Shown here piece after piece: positions 24,433 through 32,917 of a stretch of 64,000 bases of DNA. The translations under genes were made by a program, and so were the position numbers. Position 1 is the stretch's first letter, and the number at the start of each line of letters is the position of its first letter. Origin of the DNA: Microbacterium oryzae (GTDB lineage: Bacteria > Actinomycetota > Actinomycetes > Actinomycetales > Microbacteriaceae); NCBI RefSeq assembly GCF_030406385.1, contig NZ_JAUEPM010000002.1, positions 248,001 through 312,000 of the forward strand. Direction: 5' to 3'. A model generated the notes under the pieces. It was not told the DNA's origin. It ran no database searches and worked only from the letters and a program-made list of their open reading frames with translations.

Positions 24433-25716
24433 TCAGGCCCGACCGGCTGCGGCCGGCTCGTCCCAGGTGCGGAAGCCGGTCGCCTCGCCGGCCTCATGCC
24501 CCGGACGCGGGGATCCGACGAGCCGGTGGTAGCGACTGAAGATGGCGTCGGCCTCGGTGAGCGGGAGCACGTCCTCGATGTCCTCGAACGGCTGCCCGTC
24601 GGTGCGCTCGGCCACCATCCGCCGGATCACCTCGTACCCTTCGCCGCGCATGTTGTCGGCGATGCGGTTCACGATGTCACGGCGCGCGGCGTCGTACGCG
24701 GCGAAGGCCTTCCGGGGATCGCCGAGTTCGATGAGCTTCTCCGTCAGCACCCGCGCGTCGAGCATGGCCTGCGTGATGCCGTTGCCGCCGCGGGGGTACA
24801 TGGCATGCGCCGCGTCGCCCAGCAGAACGACCCGCCCGTCCACCCAGGTGTCCAGGGGGAAGTGCCGGATGAGCGGGAACAGGTACACCTCTCGCGCGTC
24901 GCGGATGAGCTGCTGCACGTCGAGGAACGGCAGCTTCAGGGTGTCGAAGGCGGGAATGATCTGCTCGGGGTCGGCGACCTGGTTCCAGTCCTCGGCGGTC
25001 TCCTCGCCGTTCGTCTCGACGACCCAGTTGACCAGGTCCAGGCCCGAGCCCTCGAAGTTCTGCGCGATCGGGTACACGATCATCGTCGAGATGCGCGGGT
25101 CTCCGAGGTGGAGGATCGTGTGCCCGCCGCGGAACGGCTCGCGCAGCGTGGTGCCGCGCCACATCGTGATGCCGGAGAACTCCGGCTCCGCCTGGTTGGG
25201 GTGCATCTGCCGGCGCACCGCCGACTTGATCCCGTCGGCGGCGATCACGGCGTCGTGGCGCTTCTGCTCGGTGCGGCCGTCACGGTGGGCGATGTCGAGG
25301 GTGACGCCGTCCGCGTCCTGGGCGTAGTGCTCCACGCGTGCGCCGAGGATGACCGCGTCCTCGCCCAGGCGCTCGAGCACGGTCCGGTAGAAGAGCATCT
25401 GCAGGATGCCGCGATGCACGAACCGCTGCTCGTGCAGGTAGCCCATGTGCACCCCGCACTTCTCGGCGTAGATCTCCTGGCCGAAGTGGTTGTAGAAGAT
25501 CGAGTCCTCTGCGTCCACAGAGATCGCGCGGAACTTCTCGAGGAGGCCGAGATCGTCGATCTCCCGCGTTCCGACGGTCTTGATGTCCACGCCGACGCCC
25601 AGCGGCTTCAGCTCCGGCACTGTCTCGTAGATCGTGGGCCGGAAACCCGCCTGGTGCAGGCGGAGCGCGGTGATCAGGCCGCCGGGGCCCGCGCCGATGA
25701 TGGCGATATCGGTCAT
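24433..25716 (-). CDS. FAD-dependent aromatic hydroxylase (group A, salicylate hydroxylase-like)
   Basis: 427 residues of the PHBH/salicylate-hydroxylase family: ADP-binding GAGPGG at 8-13, the DG motif (AADGIKSAVRR), and the GD motif in LLGDAAHAMYPRGGNG. Such flavoproteins hydroxylate a phenolic or N-heterocyclic acid with O2 and NAD(P)H, often with decarboxylation. It presumably supplies the vicinal diol for the extradiol dioxygenase encoded on the other side of the promoter. The ATG at 25716 (TDIAIIGAG) is preferred over an upstream extension with an unstructured lead. Confidence 0.9.
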   Translation of the reverse strand: MTDIAIIGAGPGGLITALRLHQAGFRPTIYETVPELKPLGVGVDIKTVGTREIDDLGLLEKFRAISVDAEDSIFYNHFGQEIYAEKCGVHMGYLHEQRFVHRGILQMLFYRTVLERLGEDAVILGARVEHYAQDADGVTLDIAHRDGRTEQKRHDAVIAADGIKSAVRRQMHPNQAEPEFSGITMWRGTTLREPFRGGHTILHLGDPRISTMIVYPIAQNFEGSGLDLVNWVVETNGEETAEDWNQVADPEQIIPAFDTLKLPFLDVQQLIRDAREVYLFPLIRHFPLDTWVDGRVVLLGDAAHAMYPRGGNGITQAMLDARVLTEKLIELGDPRKAFAAYDAARRDIVNRIADNMRGEGYEVIRRMVAERTDGQPFEDIEDVLPLTEADAIFSRYHRLVGSPRPGHEAGEATGFRTWDEPAAAGRA

Positions 25717-25786
25717 GGTTGTTCTCGCTTTCTGGGGCGGGACGGTCTCGGTCTCGCTCGGGGGGATGGCGGATGGCCGGTGGGCG

Positions 25787-26506
25787 TCAGTGGTCAAGGG
25801 GGTCTTCCTGCAGAAATCGCTCGATGCGCTGCCACGTGCGGGCGGCGCTGCGGGGGTGCGGACCGAAGCCGGCCCGGCGCGAGGGAGGTGACGGCGGATC
25901 GGTGTAGCCGTGGCCGGCGCCGCCGAACAGGTCCACCTCCCAGTCCAGTCCGGCCTGCGAGAGCGCGCCCTCTATGCGGGCTCGCTCAGCGGCCGGCGCC
26001 ATCGGGTCGTCTGCGCCCGTGCACAGCAGCACACGCGCGCTCGCGGTCGCGCTCGACCAGTCGTCGCCGACGAGGTCCAGTCCGCCAGCGATGCTCACAG
26101 CGCCTGACACCTCGGCGCCGGTGCGCACCAGTTCGAGGGCGGAGGCGCCGCCGAAGCTCGTGCCGATGACGACGGGTCGTCGCCCTGCCGCCTCCGGTCG
26201 CTCCCGGAGGGCGTCGAGGGCGGCGGTGAGACGTCCGTGCCACTCCACGCGATCGGCCGCCATCCCGCCGACGAGCGGACCGGGGTCTTCGCCGGGAGCG
26301 GGCACCCGGCCCCAGACGTCGGCGGCGAGAACCGCGAAGCCGAGGTCCGCGAGCCGATGCGCGTCGCCGAGCACCGAGCGCGTGAGGCCGTACGCGCCGT
26401 GCACGAGCAGGACGGACGGCGACGGCCGCTCCGAGACGGGCGCGACGAGCATGCCGTGCATGGCCGTGTCGCCGTGCGCGTAGGGCACGGCCTGCTCGAG
26501 GCTCAT
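25787..26506 (-). CDS. Dienelactone hydrolase-like alpha/beta hydrolase
   Basis: 239 residues of the dienelactone hydrolase family: VLLVHGAYGLTRSVLGDAHR, a nucleophile elbow GTSFGG, Asp in CTGADDPM and His in GGAGHGYTDP. True dienelactone hydrolases use Cys in GxCxG, but here it is Ser, so it is better called a carboxyl- or thioester hydrolase. In this cluster it may cut an ester of the aromatic substrate or a lactone intermediate. The product remains in the cytoplasm, as no signal is seen. It lies between the LysR and hydroxylase genes. Confidence 0.85.
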   Translation of the reverse strand: MSLEQAVPYAHGDTAMHGMLVAPVSERPSPSVLLVHGAYGLTRSVLGDAHRLADLGFAVLAADVWGRVPAPGEDPGPLVGGMAADRVEWHGRLTAALDALRERPEAAGRRPVVIGTSFGGASALELVRTGAEVSGAVSIAGGLDLVGDDWSSATASARVLLCTGADDPMAPAAERARIEGALSQAGLDWEVDLFGGAGHGYTDPPSPPSRRAGFGPHPRSAARTWQRIERFLQEDPLDH

Positions 26507-26531
26507 CGCGCGGCCTCGGCGACGTCGGTGG

Positions 26532-27431
26532 TCAGGCGTCGTGGCGCGAGCGGTACCAGCCCGAGATGAAGTCGAGGAACAACCGCACCCGCGCGGGTGT
26601 CTGACCCCCCGGTCCGTGCACGGCGTACAGGGAGCGCGTCGGCGGCGGCAACTGCGGCAGCACTTCGACGATCCGTCCGGCGTCGAGCGCCGGCTGCGCG
26701 GGCCCGCGCGGGATGATGCCGATGCCGCAGCCCTGCTCCACCATCTGCTCGAGCAGCAGGTACGCGTTCGTCATGACGGCCGGTTCCTGCACCTTGTACT
26801 GCTGGGCATCCGGTCCGTCCCCCAGATGCCAGACCGCGTCGTTCGCGTGCGTCAGCAGCTCGTGTCCTGCGAGGTCGGAGGGTCGCTGCGGGGTCCCGCG
26901 CCGGGACAGGTACTCCGCCGATCCCGCCAGCACGAAGGGCAGCTCCGTGACCCGTCGCACCCGCACCCGGGAGTCCCGTGGATCCCGCGCATGGAAGGCG
27001 ACGTCGAAGCCCCGGTCGAGGAAGTCGTACAGGCGATCCGACATCGATCCGAGCTCGACGCGCACGCGGATCCGCGGATGCTCGCGCACGAAGGCGCCGA
27101 TGGCCGTGCCCAGGTCGAGGTTGCCGATCCACTTCGGACAGAGGATGGACAGCTGGCCCTCGGCCGAGCTCTGCCGCTCGGCCAGTTCCGCGTCCGTCTC
27201 CTCGATCTCCTGCAGGATGCGGTCGGCGAACTCCGCGTACTGCTGCCCCGCATCCGTCAGGCTCACGGAACGGGCGGTCCGGTTGACCAGCCGCACGCCG
27301 ACCTGCGCCTCCAGGTCCGCCACATGCCGCGACACGAGCGAAGGCGAGATGCCGAGAGCTCCGGCAGCGCCGTTGAACGTCGACACCCGGGCGACCGCGA
27401 CGAACGTCCGCATGACGACGAGACGATCCAC
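26532..27431 (-). CDS. LysR-family regulator of the aromatic cluster
   Basis: 299 residues. HTH in VMRTFVAVARVSTFNGAAGA and SPSLVSRHVADLEAQVGVRL, then a LysR_substrate domain (GQLSILCPKWIGNLDLGTAI ... LLEQMVEQGCGIGIIPRG), of the CrgA/DsdC-like subgroup. It is embedded in the leftward operon, not divergent from it, so it likely acts at the shared promoter region 32747-32917. The co-inducer is probably an aromatic acid or ring-fission product. Confidence 0.9.
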   Translation of the reverse strand: MDRLVVMRTFVAVARVSTFNGAAGALGISPSLVSRHVADLEAQVGVRLVNRTARSVSLTDAGQQYAEFADRILQEIEETDAELAERQSSAEGQLSILCPKWIGNLDLGTAIGAFVREHPRIRVRVELGSMSDRLYDFLDRGFDVAFHARDPRDSRVRVRRVTELPFVLAGSAEYLSRRGTPQRPSDLAGHELLTHANDAVWHLGDGPDAQQYKVQEPAVMTNAYLLLEQMVEQGCGIGIIPRGPAQPALDAGRIVEVLPQLPPPTRSLYAVHGPGGQTPARVRLFLDFISGWYRSRHDA

Positions 27432-27494
27432 GCCGGTTCTCCTTCGCTCCGTTGCCGCGGCCTTCCGATCCGAGCTTATCCGTCGTCCGCGCGC

Positions 27495-28358
27495 TCATCG
27501 CGCCGCCGCCTTCCGCTCGGCAGCGCGCAGGGCGCGGCGCTCCTCGCGTCCGGCCGGCGTCGCCGCGGGGGTCGCCTCCAGGAGCGTTCGCGTGTACGGG
27601 TCACGGGGCGAGGTGAACAGCGTCTCGGTGTCGGCGAGCTCGACGAGGCGCCCCTGGTTCATCACACCGACACGGTGGGCGATGCGTCGCACCAGTCCCA
27701 TGTCGTGCGCGATGAACAGGTAGCTCACGCCGGTGAGCTCCTGCAGATCCATGAGGAGGTTGATGATCTGGCTCTGCGTCGACAGGTCCAGCGCGCTCAC
27801 CGCCTCGTCGCAGACGACCAGGCGCGGCTCGAGCACAAGCGCCCGCGCGATTGCGACGCGCTGCTGCTGGCCGCCGGAGAGCTCGTTGGGGAAGCGTCCG
27901 AGGTGATCGGACGAGAGCCCGACGAGGTCGAACGCATGCCGCGTGCGGCGGTCGAGCTCGCGGCGGTCGCGTACGCCGTGGCGCCGCAACGGCGCCTCCA
28001 CCGCGTGCGAGACGAGGTGCCGCGGATTGAGCGAGGCGCTCGGATCCTGGAACACCGCCTGCACCTGACGCCGGTAGGCGAGCGGGGTGCGGCGACCCCA
28101 GCGGGCGATGTCCTCGCCGTCGAACAGGATGCTCCCCGACAGCGCCGGCAGCAGCCGCAGGATCGCGCGTCCCGTGGTGCTCTTGCCCGAGCCGGACTCG
28201 CCGACGAAGCCGAGAGTCTCCCCGGGCCGGATGTCGAAGCTCACGTCCTCGACGACGGGGGCCGCCGGGCGCGTGCGCAGGAGGCCGGCGCGGGTGTCGT
28301 ACGCGGCGGCGAGATCCTTCACCTCGAGAAGCGGGCGCTCGTCGATCTGGCTGCTCAT
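27495..28358 (-). CDS. Oligopeptide/dipeptide-type ABC ATPase (OppF-like)
   Basis: 287 residues. Walker [11 protein letters not shown]-loop FQDPSASLNPR, signature LSGGQQQRVAIARAL, and Walker B LVVCDEAVSALD (Ala in place of the usual Pro after DE). The C-terminus has the oligopeptide-transporter tail (DPYTRTLLEATP). It powers the OppB/OppCD complex encoded upstream. ATGA overlap with the fused permease-ATPase gene. Family importers carry peptides, but also glycosides and nickel, so a plant-glycoside substrate is compatible. Confidence 0.93.
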   Translation of the reverse strand: MSSQIDERPLLEVKDLAAAYDTRAGLLRTRPAAPVVEDVSFDIRPGETLGFVGESGSGKSTTGRAILRLLPALSGSILFDGEDIARWGRRTPLAYRRQVQAVFQDPSASLNPRHLVSHAVEAPLRRHGVRDRRELDRRTRHAFDLVGLSSDHLGRFPNELSGGQQQRVAIARALVLEPRLVVCDEAVSALDLSTQSQIINLLMDLQELTGVSYLFIAHDMGLVRRIAHRVGVMNQGRLVELADTETLFTSPRDPYTRTLLEATPAATPAGREERRALRAAERKAAAR

Positions 28359-30229
28359 CGCACGGCCTCCATCCGGTCCGCGGCCGCGACCGCGTCGTCG
28401 ATCTGGGCGCGGGTCGCGGCGTCGATGGTGCGCAGGCGCCCCGCACCGTCCGCGCTCGCCGGGTTCGCCGCCAGCAGCGCCGCGGTATAGGGGTGCTGCG
28501 GGGCCGCGAACAGGCGCTCCGCGGAGGCGTCCTCGACGATGCGTCCGCGGTACATGACGGCGGCTCGATCACAGGTCTCGGCGACGACGCCGAGGCTGTG
28601 GGTGATCATGAGCACGCCCATCCCGTACTCGTCGCGGAGGTCCAGCAGCAGGTCGAGCACCTGCGACTGTGTCGTGACGTCGAGCGCGCTCGTCGCCTCG
28701 TCGGCGATGAGCAGCTCGGGCTCGGCCGCGAGCGCCATCGCGATGGCCACGCGCTGGGCCATTCCGCCCGAGAACTGGTGCGGGTAGTGGTCGAGCCGCT
28801 CCGCCGCGCGCCGGACGCCGACGCGCTCGAGCAGCTCGACGGCGCGCGCCCGCGCCTGGGCGCGGGGGAGGCCCTTGTGGATCCGGAGCGGCTCGACGAG
28901 CTGCTGGCCGACGGTGTGCACGGGCGAGAGCGCGGTCATGGGGTCCTGGAACACAGCTCCCATGACCGTGCCGCGCACGCCGACGAGCTCCCGCGCCGGA
29001 AGCCGGGTGAGGTCGCGTCCGGCGACGCGGATGGAGCCGCCGTCGAGCCAGGTGCCGGCGGGGAGCATCCCCAGCACCGCGCGTGCGAACGTGGACTTGC
29101 CCGAGCCCGATTCGCCCAGGAGGCCGACGATCTCGCCGCGCCCCACCTCGAGGCTCACCCGGCGGACGATGTCGACGGGAGGACCCGAGGGGCGGGCCAG
29201 CGCGACCGTGACGTCGTGCGCCCGCAGCACCGGCTCTGCCCCCGACCCCCGCTCCTCGCGTGCGTCTGCCGACGCGACCGGCGCGACCGGGGCGGCGACA
29301 GGCGCGGCCGCCGGCGTCGCGGCGCGCCGCGGCCGGCGGCGGCGCTCGCCTGTCAGGGCATCGTTGAGACCGTCGCCGAAGACGTTGAACGCCAGCACGG
29401 TGAGCATGATCGCGAGACCGGGCGGCCAGGACAGGAAGGGCGCGACCGCCTGCTTCTCCACGGCGAGGCTCAGCATCGCGCCCCATGTCGGCACGTCGCC
29501 GCCGAGGCCGATGCCGAGGAAGCTCATCGCGGACTCGAGCATGATCGCAGACCCCAGGAACACGGCGGCCTGGGTGATCACCGGGCCGATCAGGTTCGGC
29601 AGGACCTGGCCGAAGATGATCTGCCCGGTGCGCAGCCCCGAGACCTCGGCGGCCTCGACGTACAGCTTGCCGCGTTCGACGAGCACCGTCGCGCGGGTCA
29701 TCCGGGCGAACGCCATGCAGAAGACGAGGCCGATCGCGAACATGAGGATGAACATGTTGCGACCCAGGATGGCGATGACCGTCAGGCCGATGAGCATCCC
29801 GGGAAGAGCCTGGGCCATGTCGACGAACCGCATGCCGATGCGGTCCCACCATCCGCCGTGGAAGCCGAAGAGCAGGCCGATCGGCACGCCGAGCACCGCG
29901 GCGATGACGACGGATCCGAGCGCCACGAGGAGCACGATGCGCGTGCCGTGGATGAGACGGCTCAGCTGATCGCGCCCGAGATCGTCGGTGCCGAGGACGT
30001 GCGCGGCGGACGGGGCCTCGAGCACGTGGTCGAAGTCCGTCAGCGTGGGGTCGTACGGCGCGATGAGCGGCGCCGCGAGGGCGACGACGACGAGCAGCAC
30101 GATGAACGCGAACGAGACGACGGTGGCCGGCTGCCGGCGGGCGCGGAAGACGATGCGCCCGATGTTCGTGCCGCGCTTGGATTCGGACGCGGCGATGGAG
30201 TGGACGGTGCTCGTGACGGTGTCGCTCAT
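28355..30229 (-). CDS. Fused ABC permease-ATPase (OppC-OppD)
   Basis: 624 residues in two parts. Residues about 1-300 are an OppC-like permease (six helices, [20 protein letters not shown] and [20 protein letters not shown]). A linker rich in Ala, Pro and Val (about 300-340) leads to an ATPase (about 345-624) with [24 protein letters not shown] and [12 protein letters not shown]. The fusion guarantees one permease per ATPase. The partners are OppB (next gene upstream) and OppF (next gene downstream), with ATGA overlaps on both sides. No frameshift is needed, since the frame is continuous. Confidence 0.92.
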   Translation of the reverse strand: MSDTVTSTVHSIAASESKRGTNIGRIVFRARRQPATVVSFAFIVLLVVVALAAPLIAPYDPTLTDFDHVLEAPSAAHVLGTDDLGRDQLSRLIHGTRIVLLVALGSVVIAAVLGVPIGLLFGFHGGWWDRIGMRFVDMAQALPGMLIGLTVIAILGRNMFILMFAIGLVFCMAFARMTRATVLVERGKLYVEAAEVSGLRTGQIIFGQVLPNLIGPVITQAAVFLGSAIMLESAMSFLGIGLGGDVPTWGAMLSLAVEKQAVAPFLSWPPGLAIMLTVLAFNVFGDGLNDALTGERRRRPRRAATPAAAPVAAPVAPVASADAREERGSGAEPVLRAHDVTVALARPSGPPVDIVRRVSLEVGRGEIVGLLGESGSGKSTFARAVLGMLPAGTWLDGGSIRVAGRDLTRLPARELVGVRGTVMGAVFQDPMTALSPVHTVGQQLVEPLRIHKGLPRAQARARAVELLERVGVRRAAERLDHYPHQFSGGMAQRVAIAMALAAEPELLIADEATSALDVTTQSQVLDLLLDLRDEYGMGVLMITHSLGVVAETCDRAAVMYRGRIVEDASAERLFAAPQHPYTAALLAANPASADGAGRLRTIDAATRAQIDDAVAAADRMEAVR

Positions 30230-31170
30230 CGCGGCCTCGCCTTCGGGTTGATGAGTCCATAGAGGACGTCGAGGACGAGGTTGACGACGATGATCATGAC
30301 GGCGATGAGGAGCACGCCCGCCTGCACGACGGCGAAGTCCTTGCCGGTGACGCTGCGGAGCATGAGCGTGCCGATGCCGGGGAAAGCGAACACCTTCTCC
30401 AGGGCGAAGCTGGCGCCGAGCATGATGCTGATGGTGATGCCCGTCGCGGACAGCACGGGGACGAGGGCGTTCTTGAACGCATACCGGAACACCACGCGGC
30501 CGCGCGGAACGCCCGCCGCGGTGAGGGAGTCGACGTAGCGCGAGGAGAGCGCCTCGGCCATCGCCGTGCGCGTCTGCCGCGCGATCAGCGCAGCGCCGGC
30601 GATGCCCAGCGCGATCGAGGGCAGGATGAGCCCCCGCAGCCATCCGACGGGGTCCGTCTCGAAGGGCACGTAGGCGACGACGGGCACCAGCCCCAGCTGC
30701 ACCGCGAAGACGAGCAGCAGCACGATGCCGACCCAGAACTCGGGCACCGACATCGTCAGGGCCGAGATGGCGGTCGCCACCCGGTCGCGGATCGAGCCCG
30801 GTTTGGTTCCGCCGAGGAGGCCGAGACCGAGACCGAGCAGCAGCGCCACCACGAGCCCGCCGAGCATGAGCGAGAACGTGGCGGGCAGGCGCTCGGCGAA
30901 GAGCTCGCCCACGGGCCGCGCCGACACGTACGACATCCCGAGGTCCCCCTGGAACGCATGCGCGTACCAGTCGCCGAGGCGGGTGAAGAACGGCCGGTCG
31001 AGCCCCAGCTGTGCTTCGAGCTGCGCGACGCCGGCCGGGGTGGCGGCGGCGCCCAGGATGGCCGCCGCCGGGCTCCCCGGAACGAGGTACGTGAGCAGGA
31101 AGACGAAGAACGACAGCAGGAGCAGCTGGGGCACCGCCAGGGCGAGCCGGGAGAGGACGAGCTTCAGCAT
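30226..31170 (-). CDS. Oligopeptide-type ABC permease (OppB-like)
   Basis: 314 residues, six transmembrane helices. N-terminal LVLSRLALAVPQLLLLSFFV and the periplasmic DRPFFTRLGDWYAHAFQGDL are typical of OppB/DppB. The cytoplasmic coupling loop is around SLTAAGVPRGRVVFRYAFKN. It forms the channel with the OppC half of the fusion. GGGGGTGG precedes the ATG. The binding lipoprotein is encoded 49 bp upstream. Confidence 0.93.
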   Translation of the reverse strand: MLKLVLSRLALAVPQLLLLSFFVFLLTYLVPGSPAAAILGAAATPAGVAQLEAQLGLDRPFFTRLGDWYAHAFQGDLGMSYVSARPVGELFAERLPATFSLMLGGLVVALLLGLGLGLLGGTKPGSIRDRVATAISALTMSVPEFWVGIVLLLVFAVQLGLVPVVAYVPFETDPVGWLRGLILPSIALGIAGAALIARQTRTAMAEALSSRYVDSLTAAGVPRGRVVFRYAFKNALVPVLSATGITISIMLGASFALEKVFAFPGIGTLMLRSVTGKDFAVVQAGVLLIAVMIIVVNLVLDVLYGLINPKARPR

Positions 31171-31219
31171 GTCGTCCACCCCCTTCGCGGCGCGCCCTGA
31201 CGGATGGTGATGCAGGACA

Positions 31220-32746
31220 TCAGGCCACGGGCTCCAGATCGCGGTAGTTGACGAGGTTCGGCTCCCAGCGCTCGGCGGGCGCCGCCACGCCGGAGACCGT
31301 CTCCGTGTTCCAGGCGAGCGTCTCGACGCCGCGTGCGTGGGCGCAGGTGAGCGCCTCATCGGAGATGATCTTCGTCACCTCGGCCCACAGGTCGGCTGCC
31401 TCCTCGGAGTCGCCCGCCGCGATGGCGGCGTCGGCGGCGGCCTTGAGCTCGGCGCTCTCGGCACCGGACGGGTTGCCGGGCGCATCGGCGGCGAACCATG
31501 CGCTGTACCACTCGTAGGGCGTCAGCTCGTCGTTGCTGGCGAGCCCGAGCGGGTAGCGACCCGAGTTCCACTCGGCGCTGAACTGCGGCGGGGGCAGCGT
31601 CGACACGCTGACGGAGACGTCGCTCAGAGCGGCCTTCACCTGCTCCATGAAGATGGTGATCTGCGTCTCGTTGTAGGGCGCCGCGACCATCTCCGCCGAG
31701 ACGACGGGGCTGCCGGCCTCCTCGTAGAGCTCCTGTGCGGCCTCGATGTCGGTCGGGTAGCCCTCGATGTCCGGGTTGTACCCCAGCTCGCCCTCCGCGA
31801 AGTGCTGTGTCGCGCTCTCGCCCTCGCCCTCGACCTCGACCATCTGCTCGACGTCGATCGCGTAGCAGACCGCCTGGCGCAGCTCCTGCGACGCGAAGAC
31901 CCCGCCCTCGCCGCGGTCGAAGAAGATGAGGTTGTTGCGGATGGCCGGGTACTGCAGCGTGTCGATCGCGGAGCCCTCCAGCGTGGCGAGCGATGTCACT
32001 TCGATGTCGCTCACATCGATCTCGCCCGACTGCAGGGCCGCGACGGCCGCGTCGTTCTCGGCGATCGCGTACAGCTCGACGTCGGCGAAGCCCGGGGCCT
32101 CTCCCCAGTAGTCCTCGTAGGCGGCGAAGTACATCTTCGTGCCGAGCACGGAGCGGTCGGGGTCGTACGCCCACGGCGAGGTCCCGACCGGGTTCTGCGC
32201 GATCGTGCCGTCTTCGAGTGCCGCGGGGCTCGCCATCGGCAGTGCCCGCGTCGTGAGCGTCTGCGCGATGGACGGCGTCGGAGCGGTGAGATTGAAGCGC
32301 ACGGTGAATTCGTCGACGACGTCGACGGACGCGATGGCCGCGAGCGTGGCGGCATAGGCCGTGGCACCGGCCTTCACGTACTCGACGTTGGCCTTCACGG
32401 CCTCGGCGTCGAAGGCCGTGCCGTCGTGAAAGGTCACGCCCTGTCGCAGCGTCAGGGTGATCGCGTCGTCGGTGAGCTCGTACGCCTCTGCGAGGAACGG
32501 AGCCGGCTGGCCGTCGTCGCCGACGGCGAGGAGGGTCTCGTAGGGCACTCGGAGCAGGCCGCCCTCCATCTCCTGGCCGGGTGACCAGTTCTCGGGGAAC
32601 TCGCCCCAGTTGACGCGGAGCGCGGCGTCGGCGGGCGCCTCGGGCGTATCCGCCGGGGCCCCGCCTCCTCCCGAGCATCCGGCGAGCGCGACGCCCGCGA
32701 CAGCGAGCGGGACGAGGGATCTGAGCAGAGCGGTCTTTCGCAGCAT
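31220..32746 (-). CDS. Solute-binding lipoprotein, family 5 (DppA/OppA-like)
   Basis: 508 residues with a lipoprotein signal ending VALAGCSG (Cys24), a Pro/Ala-rich tether and the SBP_bac_5 core (SPGQEMEGGLLRVPYETLLA, then VTFHDGTAFDAEAVKANVEY). It is the first gene of the leftward operon and has a strong ribosome-binding site AAGGAGG seven bases before the ATG. Family members bind peptides, but some bind plant glycosides or aromatic compounds. With the divergent rhamnosidase it may capture a glycosylated aromatic. The ligand is inferred, not seen. Confidence 0.93.
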   Translation of the reverse strand: MLRKTALLRSLVPLAVAGVALAGCSGGGGAPADTPEAPADAALRVNWGEFPENWSPGQEMEGGLLRVPYETLLAVGDDGQPAPFLAEAYELTDDAITLTLRQGVTFHDGTAFDAEAVKANVEYVKAGATAYAATLAAIASVDVVDEFTVRFNLTAPTPSIAQTLTTRALPMASPAALEDGTIAQNPVGTSPWAYDPDRSVLGTKMYFAAYEDYWGEAPGFADVELYAIAENDAAVAALQSGEIDVSDIEVTSLATLEGSAIDTLQYPAIRNNLIFFDRGEGGVFASQELRQAVCYAIDVEQMVEVEGEGESATQHFAEGELGYNPDIEGYPTDIEAAQELYEEAGSPVVSAEMVAAPYNETQITIFMEQVKAALSDVSVSVSTLPPPQFSAEWNSGRYPLGLASNDELTPYEWYSAWFAADAPGNPSGAESAELKAAADAAIAAGDSEEAADLWAEVTKIISDEALTCAHARGVETLAWNTETVSGVAAPAERWEPNLVNYRDLEPVA

Positions 32747-32917
32747 GCGCGCCTCCTTGCGACATGGCGCGGCTCCTCGGAGGAGCCGTCGAGATTCGGG
32801 TCGCGTTCACGCTAGAACGCCCGGTGCCCCTTCCACGACGTCCGATCGTGCAACCTCACCGTGCAGGATCGTGCGGATGCGTCAGGGCAGGGCGCGCCTA
32901 TCGTGAGGGACGTGACG
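32747..32917. promoter_or_regulatory. Divergent promoter region of the aromatic/glycoside cluster
   Basis: These 171 bp feed both gene sets. A hairpin with 8-bp arms and a CGG loop (32770-32788) lies in the leader of the binding-protein gene. GATCGTGC is repeated directly at 32844-32851 and 32867-32874, 23 bp apart, each near a further TGCA element, a pattern typical of activator sites. The LysR gene inside the leftward operon is the likely regulator. Confidence 0.4.

Noticed and set aside
24370-30262. Rightward frames of about 590-650 residues over the leftward aromatic/Opp genes
   Set aside because: No family motifs, compositions of Arg, Asp, Val and His only, and complete enzymes and ABC subunits on the opposite strand.
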